This document shows, piece after piece, positions 8,818-17,090 of a stretch of 64,000 nt of DNA. The notes below the pieces were generated by a model. That model was not told where the DNA came from and searched no databases. It saw only the letters and a list, made by a program, of their open reading frames with translations. Both the position numbers and the translations under genes were made by a program. Each line of letters opens with the position of its first letter. Within the stretch, counting starts at the first letter, position 1. Source of the DNA: Devosia sp. (GTDB lineage Bacteria; Pseudomonadota; Alphaproteobacteria; Rhizobiales; Devosiaceae); contig NZ_JAUYGL010000007.1 of NCBI RefSeq assembly GCF_030689745.1, positions 1 to 64,000 of the forward strand, read 5' to 3'.

Positions 8818-9489
8818 CTATCGTGTCGTGGGGTAAGTGAAGGCCAGCCGCTGGATAAGCGAGAACAAGGCCGAGAACCCGAGGGACAGCACCAGGTAAA
8901 TCCCCGTGATCACCAGATAAACCTCGAAGGCGGCAAAGGTCTGCGACTGGATATTGTTGCCCGCTGCCGCCAGATCGGTGGCGGAGATGGCCGAGACCAC
9001 GCTTGATGTCAGCATCAGATAGATGAACTGGCTGGTCATCGCCGGATAAATGGTGCGCATGGCCGGCTTGAAGACGACGTAGCGGAAGATCTGGATGGGC
9101 TTCAGACCCAGCGCAATGCCCGCCTCGATCTGCCCCTTGCCGATGGATTCAATGCCTGCGCGAACGATCTCTGTCGCATAGGCGCCCACATTGACCGACA
9201 GGGCTATCAGCGCGGCGGTGTTGGGATTGAACCGCAGGCCGAGTCCGGGCAGGGCGAAGTAGATGAAGAAGATCTGGATCAGGAATGGGGTGTTCCGGAT
9301 GATCTCGATATAGGCGTTGATCGGCCAGACCACGTAGCGAGGTCCGGCGGTCTTGCCAATAGCACAGGGCACGGCAATCAGCGTGCCGAACACGATAGCG
9401 CCGACAGTCAGCTGGATGGTGATCAAGGCGCCCTCGATCAGCTGATCGAAATTGGCGAAAACCGGCGCGAAATCGAATTCATATCCCAT
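8818..9489 (-). CDS. Amino-acid-type ABC transporter permease (first subunit)
   Basis: 223-aa membrane permease, first gene of the operon. The family motif EIIRNTPFLIQIFFIYFALP and the EAA loop GQIEAGIALGLKPIQIFRYVV are clear. A strong RBS (GGGAGGAG) sits 5 nt before ATG 9489. The LacI-type operator at 9540-9553 lies 51 bp upstream of the start, so transcription of the whole transporter-dehydrogenase operon is probably controlled there. Confidence 0.92.
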   Translation of the reverse strand: MGYEFDFAPVFANFDQLIEGALITIQLTVGAIVFGTLIAVPCAIGKTAGPRYVVWPINAYIEIIRNTPFLIQIFFIYFALPGLGLRFNPNTAALIALSVNVGAYATEIVRAGIESIGKGQIEAGIALGLKPIQIFRYVVFKPAMRTIYPAMTSQFIYLMLTSSVVSAISATDLAAAGNNIQSQTFAAFEVYLVITGIYLVLSLGFSALFSLIQRLAFTYPTTR

Positions 9490-9539
9490 ACGCGCTCCTC
9501 CCAGAACGATCGACTTGGTTTGGGCCTCAAGACCTCAAG

Positions 9540-9553
9540 TTAGATCGATCTAA
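9540..9553. promoter_or_regulatory. LacI-family operator in front of the ABC operon
   Basis: Perfect 14-bp palindrome TTAGATCGATCTAA. It overlaps the stop codon of the lacI-type gene (CTA at 9550-9552 on the plus strand) and lies 51 bp upstream of the first permease. A matching 13-bp copy sits in front of lacI itself, which supports it as the regulator's binding site. Confidence 0.8.
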
Positions 9554-10614
9554 ATTACTTGCCAGCGGCGGTCAAGTCGTTCGCGGCAGGGGCCGACCGA
9601 ACCGCGCTCGACGAAGTGGGTGGGCACCAGTTCAGTGCGGATGGGGGCTTTGGGCGCTTGCATCCGGCGCAGCAGCAGTTTTGCGGCAATGGCACCGACC
9701 TGCACCGGTTCGGTCGCAACCGAGGCCAGTGCTGGTCTGACGAGTTCAGCTTCAGCCACGCTGTCGAAACCGACAATGGAAATGTCGCGCCCGGGCAGCA
9801 GCCCGAGGTCGGCAAAGCCCTGGTGCAGGCCCAGGGCGATGACGTCATTGTGGCAGATGAGGGCCGTGGGTGGCGTCTCTACCTGCAGGATTGACTTGGC
9901 GGCTGCCCTGGCGGCTGCGTGCGTAGATTCTGCTTCGATCGTCTCCCGTGTCGGCAATTGGGCTATGGCCATCCGTGACCGAAAAGCCTCAATACGCTCG
10001 TAGTGCGCTGAGTGATGGAGGCTAGACGCGACAAATCCAATGTGCCGGTGACCAAGTTCCAGCAAACGATCAATGGCTTCGCGCATGCCGCCTATCACGT
10101 CCATGCCAGCGTAGTCACCAGTAGTGCCGGACACCTTGCGCAACACTTGCACCAAAGGAATGTCACAGCGCTGCACGTCCTCCATCTGCGCGCCGACCGT
10201 ATCCATGGCCGGACAAATGATGAGGCCATCGACGCCATGCTCCCGCATGCGCTGGACAAAGGTGTCCTGCTTGACCGCCGACTCGTTTGAATTTGCAAGG
10301 AATGTGGACAATCCCGCTTGTTCCAGGACGCCCTCAATCCCGCTGAGCAAAACTCCAAAAAATGGGTTGGAAAGATTAGGTACGACGACACCCACAGTTC
10401 GGCTTTGCGAAGCACGCATCCTCGCCGCGCCCAGATTGTAAACATAGCCTAGCTGCGCCATTGCCGCTTCAACCAGTTGACGGGTGCTCGCGCTCACCAG
10501 GGGACTTTTTCGAACCACTAGGGATGCCGTTGCGCGCGATACGCGAGCAACCCGAGCCACGTCCTCTAACGTCGGCCTGCGACGTCGCTTTAGCCCATCG
10601 TCGGGTAGTTCCAT
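9550..10614 (-). CDS. LacI-family transcriptional regulator
   Basis: 354-aa repressor. N-terminal helix-turn-helix TLEDVARVARVSRATASLVVRK with hinge AARMRASQSRTVGVVVPNL, then a periplasmic-binding-protein-like effector domain (NPFFGVLLSGIEGVLEQ, DGLIICPAMD, GHRHIGFVASS, ALICHNDVIALGL, ISIVGFDS). Start chosen at ATG 10614 because GGAGGGG lies 6 nt upstream; a GTG at 10629 is in frame. Likely represses the downstream transporter operon and itself through the two TTAGATCGATCTA sites, with the imported compound or a derivative as inducer. Confidence 0.92.
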   Translation of the reverse strand: MELPDDGLKRRRRPTLEDVARVARVSRATASLVVRKSPLVSASTRQLVEAAMAQLGYVYNLGAARMRASQSRTVGVVVPNLSNPFFGVLLSGIEGVLEQAGLSTFLANSNESAVKQDTFVQRMREHGVDGLIICPAMDTVGAQMEDVQRCDIPLVQVLRKVSGTTGDYAGMDVIGGMREAIDRLLELGHRHIGFVASSLHHSAHYERIEAFRSRMAIAQLPTRETIEAESTHAAARAAAKSILQVETPPTALICHNDVIALGLHQGFADLGLLPGRDISIVGFDSVAEAELVRPALASVATEPVQVGAIAAKLLLRRMQAPKAPIRTELVPTHFVERGSVGPCRERLDRRWQVI

Positions 10615-10630
10615 TGAAGACCCCTCCACT

Positions 10631-10643
10631 TTAGATCGATCTA
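10631..10643. promoter_or_regulatory. LacI-family operator in front of the regulator gene
   Basis: TTAGATCGATCTA, 17 bp upstream of the lacI-type ATG, identical to 13 bp of the operator at 9540-9553. Followed by a further CTAGATCG half-site (10643-10650). Position implies autorepression. Confidence 0.8.
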
Positions 10644-10693
10644 CTAGATCGTCGTGTAGGCCCGGTAAAGCCCAGAATCTGCGATGAGGCCCG

Positions 10694-11275
10694 CTACGCT
10701 ACGGTCACCGAGATCATTCGATCTTGACCGTGGGAAGAGTTGAGGTCAGCGTCATTAGATTCACAGGGGGCGAGCTCCAATTCGGGCGCTACGTTGCGCC
10801 CCCATGCGGGACCAAACTTCTTTTTATGGATCAGGTTGTTGTCGGTCGCCGCCGTGATGAAGGTCAGGCCGCCGACCGTAACGAGCGGACCACCATTGTT
10901 GGGCGTGCCAATGGTGAAGGGCAGCATGGAGGGAATGCCGAACGGGCCGTTAGCACGGGCCTGGCCGAAGGACCGATCCCAAAGCGTTTTGCCGGTCTTC
11001 AGATCAATGGCCCGAATCCCGCCATAAGGCGGCTGCTTGCATATCAGCCCCGTCACGTCAGGGCGCCAGCCTCCGCGTTGTCGTGCTTGCCGGATGAATC
11101 TGTAATCGGGGTCAGGCCGCGATCTTCCGCCTCTTTGCGTACCGCGCTCAGGATCGACTGCGACGCTGCCCCAGTCCGAGCCGCCATTATAGCCAGGATA
11201 CTGGATATATGGTCGGTCGAGCATTGGCGGCGTATACTCGCCCTTGTAGCTCGCCTGTCGAATAGCAGCATCAGA
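10694..11275 (-). pseudogene. gcd: Quinoprotein (PQQ) glucose dehydrogenase fragment
   Basis: Degraded C-terminal part of a membrane-bound PQQ glucose dehydrogenase. Recognisable pieces in order are AIRQASYKGEYTPP, YIQYPGYNGGSDWGSVAVDPERG, QPPYGGIRAIDLKTGKTLWD and GIPSMLPFTIGTPNNGG followed by VTVGGLTFITAATDNN. The stretch between, near 11080-11130, is read partly in another frame (EDRGLTPITDS), showing frameshifts. The membrane and N-terminal propeller parts are missing and the end is replaced by unrelated sequence. Confidence 0.8.
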
Positions 11276-11406
11276 AAGAGTGTAACGGCCATCTCTAACT
11301 CGCTCCAAAATAGGCACATTCGGCCAATCTCTTGGGCAAGCTCGTCCATCGATTTATGGCGAATGAATTGCCAGAGTTCCTCATCGTATTTATCCATGCC
11401 AGTCAT
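11256..11406 (-). pseudogene. N-terminal fragment of an unknown protein
   Basis: A frame starting at 11406 reads MTGMDKYDEELWQFIRHKSM, then DELAQEIGRMCLFWSELEMA and a hydrophobic stretch VTLFLMLLFD, which looks like a real protein start. It then passes out of frame through the glucose-dehydrogenase remnant. No family recognised; only about 50 residues survive. Confidence 0.35.
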
Positions 11407-11563
11407 GACCGAAATTCAATAAGACGAAGACGAAAAACAGCGGGACGAGATATTGCAGCGGATGCTTGAGACGCCGCCGAAGCCGCATAAACAGGAATCA
11501 GACGAAAAATCGGAACCATTGCAAGCCATGCGTGTTGAGAAGACGCCCCCCGACGAAAGGTAA
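11405..11563 (+). pseudogene. Small ORF with a nonsense codon at position 6
   Basis: ATG 11405 reads MTEIQ, then TAA, and the same frame continues DEDEKQRDEILQRMLETPPK and on to TAA 11561. The charged, proline-rich text looks like a genuine small protein of the kind common in rhizobia, inactivated by one stop codon. Overlaps head-to-head with the fragment ending at 11406. Confidence 0.35.
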
Positions 11564-11688
11564 CCTGCAAAGGCTCCTTGGACTCGGTTAGAAAGAGATG
11601 GCCCCGGGTGCAACCGGGGCCAACTTTACCAAATGGTAACTACGTTCTGGCACGCTCTTTGATAGGTGCGGAGCGGGAACCCTGCGCC

Positions 11689-11718
11689 AGAGAAGATTGC
11701 CGAAAGGCAATCTTCTCT
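11689..11718. repeat. Perfect 13-bp hairpin with GAAA loop
   Basis: AGAGAAGATTGCC, loop GAAA, then the exact complement. No T-tract follows, so it is not a standard terminator. It stands in a gene-free stretch (11564-12330) that otherwise holds only fragments; a 37-codon tail (LDPDIDDDKIERLAREKGV...) ends at 12064. Confidence 0.6.
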
Positions 11719-12093
11719 GTTGATCAACAAACCTGGCCGTGGCGTTCTCTGGTGGCGTTGTGTCGCGAAATCTTAGAAATGCCGCGCGCGCCTTGTGAAT
11801 TACCCAGGTCAACAACGCACGCTCTCCCGCAATGAATCTGTTTGGATTGTACATTCGGATCATGCCAGAGCAAAAAGACCACGCCTGCGAAATCAATTTG
11901 CCTGGGGAAATGTCTTCCCGGTAAGGGCTTTCAGTCGGGCGAGTTTACATCTGCTGCCCTTGGACCCCGACATTGATGACGACAAGATCGAGCGGCTTGC
12001 GCGTGAGAAGGGCGTCGGCACTTTTGAGCGTCCACGCCCGGTAGGGAAGGGGCCTGACGGATGACCGAGTATTTCGGCGGCTGCAACATGCAA

Positions 12094-12164
12094 CATAGTC
12101 ATCATGTCCTTCGATGATGATCATCAGGCTGGTGTTGATGTCGATGGGGGGCATGATGACTATG
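12094..12164. repeat. Long-loop inverted repeat
   Basis: CATAGTCATCATG at 12094-12106 is exactly complementary to CATGATGACTATG at 12152-12164, with a 45-bp loop rich in GATG runs. No gene covers it. Meaning unknown. Confidence 0.5.
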
Positions 12165-12330
12165 GTAATGGTGCTCACCCTGATACCGAACAATGAGCAT
12201 TGAAATTGGGCCACCACGATGAGCAGTGGCGCCTTTTTTCTGGACATCCGGGACCAAAAATTGGGGATGAGTGGCACACGGGCGGAGGTGCTGGGGCGCC
12301 ACCAGCTTCCGGTCTAAGGCGATGATAAAT

Positions 12331-12384
12331 TTGACCAAAAGTTGCGTTTGTGTTTTACTGTCCTTAGTCCATGGACACAGGACA
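12331..12384 (+). promoter_or_regulatory. Promoter and operator-like dyad of the nucleotidyltransferase-phosphatase operon
   Basis: A sigma70-like promoter TTGACC (12331-12336), 17 bp, TTTACT (12354-12359). Directly downstream, 12359-12384 is a nested dyad: outer arms TGTCCT and AGGACA around a perfect core GTCCATGGAC. A repressor bound here would block transcription start. The winged-helix protein encoded next is the likely ligand, which would make the operon autoregulated like toxin-antitoxin operons. Confidence 0.6.
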
Positions 12385-12399
12385 CGAATGTGAGGCGTC

Positions 12400-12966
12400 G
12401 TGAAAAGTCAGGATATCGTCATACTTCTCAAGCTTGCCAGCCTTGAGGAACTGAAGGCAGACCAAGCCGAGTGGTTGCGCTGGGTCCCGATTGGCGAAGA
12501 CCCTTTCTCGGTCCGCAATCTCGCCGCGTCCCTTGGCATCAGCAAAAGCGAAGTCAGCGCCTCCATCAATCGAAGCCTGTCCTCCGGACTGGCATTGAAG
12601 GATCGCGAATTCAACCGGCCAAAACCCTCCCGACGCAACCTGCTTAAATTCATCGTCGGTGGATTGAAATACGTGTTTCCGGCAAAACCCGGTGCCATTC
12701 AGCGCGGCATCCCCACGGGCTTCGATGCACCCATGCTCAAAGGCCGTTTAATGAGCGCCGGTGAGCGCATTCATGTCTGGCCCTATGCCAAAGCCAGCGA
12801 GTCAGGACAATCTGTGGAGCCACTGTTCCCTAGTGTCCCACAGGCCGTCTTGAGTGACCTACGGCTACATGAATACCTGGCCCTGGTCGATGCCATCCGT
12901 CTTGGCAATCAGCGCGAGGCAGGCCTTGCCGAAGAACTCCTTTCGGAAAGGCTCATGAAGAGATGA
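12400..12966 (+). CDS. Winged-helix/MarR-like DNA-binding protein, putative antitoxin
   Basis: 188-aa protein beginning with GTG at 12400. Residues about 30-65 form a helix-turn-helix (PFSVRNLAASLGISKSEVSA, then SINRSLSSGLALKD), followed by RRNLLKFIVGGLKYVFPAKPG, a conserved block I know from proteins encoded beside AbiEii-like nucleotidyltransferases. The stop overlaps the next start (ATGA). By analogy with AbiEi it may be both repressor and antitoxin; that is inference. No catalytic motif seen. Confidence 0.7.
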   Translation: MKSQDIVILLKLASLEELKADQAEWLRWVPIGEDPFSVRNLAASLGISKSEVSASINRSLSSGLALKDREFNRPKPSRRNLLKFIVGGLKYVFPAKPGAIQRGIPTGFDAPMLKGRLMSAGERIHVWPYAKASESGQSVEPLFPSVPQAVLSDLRLHEYLALVDAIRLGNQREAGLAEELLSERLMKR

Positions 12967-13670
12967 ATTCCATTCAGGGCCAACTTCTGGAGATGCTCCG
13001 TACTGTCGCCGTTGCCCTCGGCGATGATCTGCGCAAACGACTGGTATTCGTGGGTGGATGCACGACTGCAGCCTTCATCACCGATCCCGTAACGCTGGAA
13101 GGGGTGCGTGCAACCGACGATGTCGACCTGATCGTCGATCTGGCAGGCTATGCCGCATGGACTCGCCTCCAGCACACACTGCGCGAAAGGGGGTTTACGG
13201 AAGCACCCGATGACAAAGTCATCTGTCGCATGCGCCTTGGGGAACTGCGCGTCGATTTCATGCCCGATGACCCTGATATCCTGGGCTTCAGCAATCGCTG
13301 GTACCGGACGGGCATAGAGACCGCCATCAACTACGCACTGGAGGACGGACCGGATATACGCATCCTCACGCCGCCCCTCTTCATAGCCACGAAACTCGAA
13401 GCCTATTACGGGCGCGGAGAAAATGACCTGCTAGGCAGCAGGGACGCCGAAGACATCCTACTCGTAGTCGATGGCCGCGAAGAGCTTTTCGATGACATTC
13501 AGAGTGCGCCTGAAGAGGTCAGAACCTATATAGCAGCTCAGTTTCGGACCTTCATGGCCGAGGCGGGCTTCGATGACTTTCTAGAGGGCAACATCCTTGG
13601 CCCGGTCGGCCGGTCCGAGCTCGTGTATCAACGGTTCCTGAAAATCAGCAAACCGGATAGCGAGGCCTGA
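12963..13670 (+). CDS. AbiEii/AbiGii-like nucleotidyltransferase
   Basis: 235-aa nucleotidyltransferase-fold protein. The active-site pattern is clear: VFVGGCTTAAF with Gly31-Gly32, then TDDVDLIVDL with the metal-binding Asp53 and Asp55, and a later acidic strand RVDFMPDD. Related proteins are the toxins of type IV AbiE systems, which transfer NMP to target RNA. Overlaps the HTH gene by 4 nt and the phosphatase gene by 1 nt, so the three are translated as a unit. Toxin role is inferred from the family. Confidence 0.8.
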   Translation: MNSIQGQLLEMLRTVAVALGDDLRKRLVFVGGCTTAAFITDPVTLEGVRATDDVDLIVDLAGYAAWTRLQHTLRERGFTEAPDDKVICRMRLGELRVDFMPDDPDILGFSNRWYRTGIETAINYALEDGPDIRILTPPLFIATKLEAYYGRGENDLLGSRDAEDILLVVDGREELFDDIQSAPEEVRTYIAAQFRTFMAEAGFDDFLEGNILGPVGRSELVYQRFLKISKPDSEA

Positions 13671-14395
13671 TGGCGTTCGAGGTGCGCTGGAACAGCCGGA
13701 CTGGCACGGGAACGCCAGACAATCGGGACTTCGGCGGCGTCGGCCTCCGAGGTGCCGCCGCAATTGCCATGATCGCCGATGGCGCCACAACAAGACCACA
13801 GAGCGGTGCCCTGGCGGAAAGACTGGTGCGCACCATCATCGAGCGGTTCATGACCGAAAGCGGGTCGGTCACCCCGGAAATTCTTCGGGGCTGGCTGAGC
13901 GCATGTCATCAGCCACTCACCCATGTATTTTCAGCGGCGTCGGCCAGCTATCTCATCCTCTATAAAGAGACAAACGGCACCGCATTCACAATGCATGCCG
14001 GCGATTGTCTCATAGGCTCGGTCCGTGGTGCCAATGCCATTACCTGGCTGGTCCAACCGCATACGCTCGCCAATGCGATTACCACCAGCATGGACATTGC
14101 GGATATCGCGGCCAGTGAACTCAGACACCGACTGACGCGAAGTTTTCGGCACCGCGAATTCATGCCGCCTACAGAAACGATACTGCCGCCACTTGATGGG
14201 CCCCTCGTGCTGGCAACAGATGGGTTCTGGGCAGATGCTGATCATGATGACCAATTGCGCATGATGACCGGCCAGGCTTCCGATGCCCACGGCGATCGCG
14301 ATGACTCGAGCATTCTGCAAATCTGGCCATCACAAGAAGACCCAGCCCCCGAATTCATCGTGGATGCAGGCCAGAACTTTCTTCTCTGCCGCTAG
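13670..14395 (+). CDS. PP2C-type protein phosphatase
   Basis: 241-aa PP2C-like serine/threonine phosphatase. Family landmarks in order: DNRDFGGVG (Asp20), AIAMIADGATT (Asp37-Gly38, metal site), SYLILY, FTMHAGDCLIGSV, GPLVLATDGFWAD, and the terminal DRDDSSI acidic motif. The metal-binding aspartates are retained, so it is probably active. PP2C enzymes are not part of known AbiE modules; its start codon overlaps the stop of the nucleotidyltransferase (TGATG), which ties it to the same operon. Substrate unknown; no kinase gene is nearby. Confidence 0.8.
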   Translation: MAFEVRWNSRTGTGTPDNRDFGGVGLRGAAAIAMIADGATTRPQSGALAERLVRTIIERFMTESGSVTPEILRGWLSACHQPLTHVFSAASASYLILYKETNGTAFTMHAGDCLIGSVRGANAITWLVQPHTLANAITTSMDIADIAASELRHRLTRSFRHREFMPPTETILPPLDGPLVLATDGFWADADHDDQLRMMTGQASDAHGDRDDSSILQIWPSQEDPAPEFIVDAGQNFLLCR

Positions 14396-14645
14396 AGGCA
14401 ATAGCATCGCGTTCTCGCGCGCCCCGGTCTTCACCCTGCCTACCCCGAATACCGTACGCATGACTTCTGAGATGATCGCGCGCATCGACGCTTGGATCGC
14501 GCACCAACCGGGCTATGTCAGCCGTCAGGATGCCATCCGGCACTGCGTGGCTTTGATTCTATGTGCGCCCACCCACGAGCGGAGAATTGGCAGCCCGTCC
14601 GGCGCGACGGCGCAGGACACGGGCGGCAGCGACGCGGTCGACTAG
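14364..14645 (+). CDS. Possible ribbon-helix-helix protein
   Basis: 93-aa frame overlapping the phosphatase end by 32 nt. The middle part NTVRMTSEMIARIDAWIAHQ, then PGYVSRQDAIRHCVALIL, matches a ribbon-helix-helix DNA-binding fold. The residues before and after look like non-coding filler, and a second ATG at 14460 would encode just the fold. Either a small regulator of the operon or a leftover of one. Confidence 0.45.
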   Translation: MQARTFFSAARGNSIAFSRAPVFTLPTPNTVRMTSEMIARIDAWIAHQPGYVSRQDAIRHCVALILCAPTHERRIGSPSGATAQDTGGSDAVD

Positions 14646-15027
14646 GAACTGTCTGCGAAGCGAGATTACTGTCGCGACGATCATAACGCGCGAACGCGCG
14701 CCAAAATCGGCGCCAACTTTGGAAAGCGCCACCGTTCCGGGTGCCGCGAAGACAGAAGATTATCTTCCAACCGGCCCAATTAAATGCGCAGCGGATTCGC
14801 ATAATATCTCTGTATGGAACCGCAGAAGTGGGCCGGAACCCGACCGACCGCCTATGGCGTCCAAGAAACGCTAGCGGACGTCCAACTCAACGGGGCTCAG
14901 CGCTCAGATCAGCCCAGCAGAACTTGACCACCCGCCCCCCAGATCGGCGGCAGATCACATCCTGCGAATTCCCGCGAGGGCGTGCAATGCGTCCAGGTCT
15001 CTGCCTAGAATGGCTCCGCACGAAGTT
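14646..15027. other. Gap without recognised genes
   Basis: About 380 bp between the nucleotidyltransferase-phosphatase operon and the 3' end of panC, the likely border between accessory DNA and the cofactor island. No gene, tRNA or convincing IS end recognised; short frames are not protein-like. Confidence 0.5.
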
Positions 15028-15882
15028 CTACAGACCTGGTGGAACAAGCAGATTGTCGATCAGTCGGGTGGATCCGAGACAGGCGGCCACGGCCAACATG
15101 GCGCCATCGCTGCCGACATTATCGAGCGATTGCAGGGTGCCCGGGTGGCAGACCTCCCAATAGTCGAGCGTGATGGCGGGTTCCCGCTGGAGCACGGAGC
15201 GACCAATTGCAGCCAGCGCCGAGGCGCGCCGTTCGCCAGCGTCAAAGGCGGCCCTTGCCGCCTGCAGGCTGGCCTGGATGGCCGGCGCGGCACGGCGTTG
15301 CTGGGTGCTCAGATAGCGATTGCGCGAACTCAGGGCCAGGCCGTCGGCCTCCCGCACGATGGCGCCCCGCACGATCTCGACCGGCAGGTTGAGATCGCGC
15401 ACCATGCGTTCGATCACCGCGCATTGCTGGGCGTCCTTCTGGCCGAAGGCCGCAAAGTCGGGCTGCACGATGTTGAACAGTTTGAGCACGATGGTGGTAA
15501 CGCCGCGGAAATGCCCCGGTCGCGTGGCTCCACAGAGCGGGGTCGACACGGCCTCTTCGACGACAAAGGTCGAGGCGCCCTCCCGATAGAGCTCGGCGAC
15601 CTCCGGTAGGAACAGCGCATCGGTTCCGGCCGCCTCAAGCAAGGCAATGTCCTGCACGATGGGGCGGGGATAGCGGTCCAGATCCTCGGCGGGCCCGAAT
15701 TGCAGCGGGTTCACGAAGATGCTGGCAATCGTGGTCGCTGCACGCTGCCGGGCCAGCGCGATCAGGCTGAGGTGGCCGGCATGGAGCGCCCCCATGGTCG
15801 GCACGAAACCAATCGGCCCGGCACTGGCCACAGCCGTGCGCCACGCCCGAACCTCTGCCATCGAATGCAGGATAATGGTCAT
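15028..15882 (-). CDS. panC: Pantothenate synthetase
   Basis: 284-aa PanC, which joins pantoate and beta-alanine using ATP to make pantothenate (vitamin B5). Family motifs: PTMGALHAGHLSLI with the HxGH nucleotide site, FVNPLQFGP, FGQKDAQQ and READGLALSSRNRYLS. ATG 15882 overlaps the coaBC stop (ATGA), so it is translationally coupled as the last gene of panB-coaX-coaBC-panC. Confidence 0.96.
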   Translation of the reverse strand: MTIILHSMAEVRAWRTAVASAGPIGFVPTMGALHAGHLSLIALARQRAATTIASIFVNPLQFGPAEDLDRYPRPIVQDIALLEAAGTDALFLPEVAELYREGASTFVVEEAVSTPLCGATRPGHFRGVTTIVLKLFNIVQPDFAAFGQKDAQQCAVIERMVRDLNLPVEIVRGAIVREADGLALSSRNRYLSTQQRRAAPAIQASLQAARAAFDAGERRASALAAIGRSVLQREPAITLDYWEVCHPGTLQSLDNVGSDGAMLAVAACLGSTRLIDNLLVPPGL

Positions 15883-17090
15883 TTGATCAGGTCCCAAAGG
15901 CGGCCGGCCAGGTCTGACTTGCTCATGACCGGCAAGGCCGTGGCCTGCCCGCTGCGCGCGAACAGCACCCCGCCATTGGTTGATACCGAAAAGCCCGTTG
16001 AGCTGGTCTGGCCGGTGGCGGCCACGCGATTGGCAAACAGAAAGTCCAGATCCTTGCTCTGCAACTTGCCCAGGCCATTGCCCTCAACATCGTCGGTTTC
16101 GGCAGCAAAGCCGAGAAACCATTGCCCGGTGGCGGCCTGTTTGAGAGCCTTGAGCACGTCCACTGACGGCACCATGTCGAGCGCCATGGCTTGGCTGACG
16201 CGTTTGAGCTTGTTGCTGGCCGGGGTCGCTACGCGATAGTCGAGCACCGCGGCTGTGGCGATGACGCCATCAACCTGGGGCAGAAATGCCAGCGCGGCGG
16301 CGGCCATTTGCTCTGCGGTGTGGACCTCCACCAGCGTGAGCCGCTCTGCCGCCTGCGGTGGCGGGATGGGCCGGACGACCCCTTTGTCAATCCCCAGCAC
16401 ATAGCGGACGCTGGCGCCGCGACACAGCGCCTGCTCGGCCATGGCGGCGCCCATGCGGCCGGTCGAATGATTGGTGATGTAGCGGACCGCATCGATCGGC
16501 GAGGTGGTCGGACCGGCGGTGATCAGGACCGTGGTGCCAGCCAGATCCTGGCGCGGGCCGGCCAGGGCGTCATTGATCGCGGCGACAATGGTGTCGACCG
16601 GGGCCAGCTTGCCCATGCCCACTTCGCCACAGGCGAGCACTCCGCTGGCCGGGGCAATGAACTGCGCGCCGCGTCCGGCCAGTGTTGCGGCATGCTGCTG
16701 CACCACGGGATTGTCCCACATGACGGTGTTCATGGCAGGGGCGATCAGGATCGGCGCCTGGGTGGCCAGGGCGACAGTGCTCATCAGGTCGTCGGCCAAT
16801 CCCAGGGCCAGTTTGGCCATGGTATTGGCGGTTGCCGGCGCCACCACGAACAGATCAGCCCAGCGCGCCAGATCGATGTGCTCGGTACCCGTCACGCCGG
16901 GGCCGAACAGGGCCGAGCGCACCGGCCGGCCGCTGAGGGTTTCAAGCACCAGCGGCGTTACGAACTGCAGGGCGCTCGGCGTCGCCAGGCATTGCACGCT
17001 GTGGCCCTGTTTGGTGAGTTCGGACACCACATCGGCGATCTTGTAGGCTGAAATGCTGCCGCTGACGGCGATCAGGATATTGCTAGCCAT
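15879..17090 (-). CDS. coaBC: Bifunctional phosphopantothenoylcysteine decarboxylase/synthase
   Basis: 403-aa fused enzyme for two CoA steps: ligation of cysteine to 4'-phosphopantothenate (CoaB, C-terminal) and FMN-dependent decarboxylation (CoaC, N-terminal). CoaC motifs: SGSISAYKIAD, the catalytic His in EHIDLARWAD, IAPAMNTVMW and a Cys in ASGVLACGEVGMGK. CoaB motifs: TAGPTTSPIDAVRYITNHST and AAVLDYR followed by KLKR. ATG 17090 overlaps the coaX end by 8 bp. Confidence 0.95.
   Translation of the reverse strand: MASNILIAVSGSISAYKIADVVSELTKQGHSVQCLATPSALQFVTPLVLETLSGRPVRSALFGPGVTGTEHIDLARWADLFVVAPATANTMAKLALGLADDLMSTVALATQAPILIAPAMNTVMWDNPVVQQHAATLAGRGAQFIAPASGVLACGEVGMGKLAPVDTIVAAINDALAGPRQDLAGTTVLITAGPTTSPIDAVRYITNHSTGRMGAAMAEQALCRGASVRYVLGIDKGVVRPIPPPQAAERLTLVEVHTAEQMAAAALAFLPQVDGVIATAAVLDYRVATPASNKLKRVSQAMALDMVPSVDVLKALKQAATGQWFLGFAAETDDVEGNGLGKLQSKDLDFLFANRVAATGQTSSTGFSVSTNGGVLFARSGQATALPVMSKSDLAGRLWDLIK

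Noticed and set aside
14646..15027. Possible attachment site or IS end between the nucleotidyltransferase operon and panC
   Set aside because: No repeat matching another place in the window and no IS-like end found.
16191..17051. 286-codon plus-strand frame opposite coaBC
   Set aside because: Shadow of coaBC with Gly/Arg/His-rich text and no motifs.
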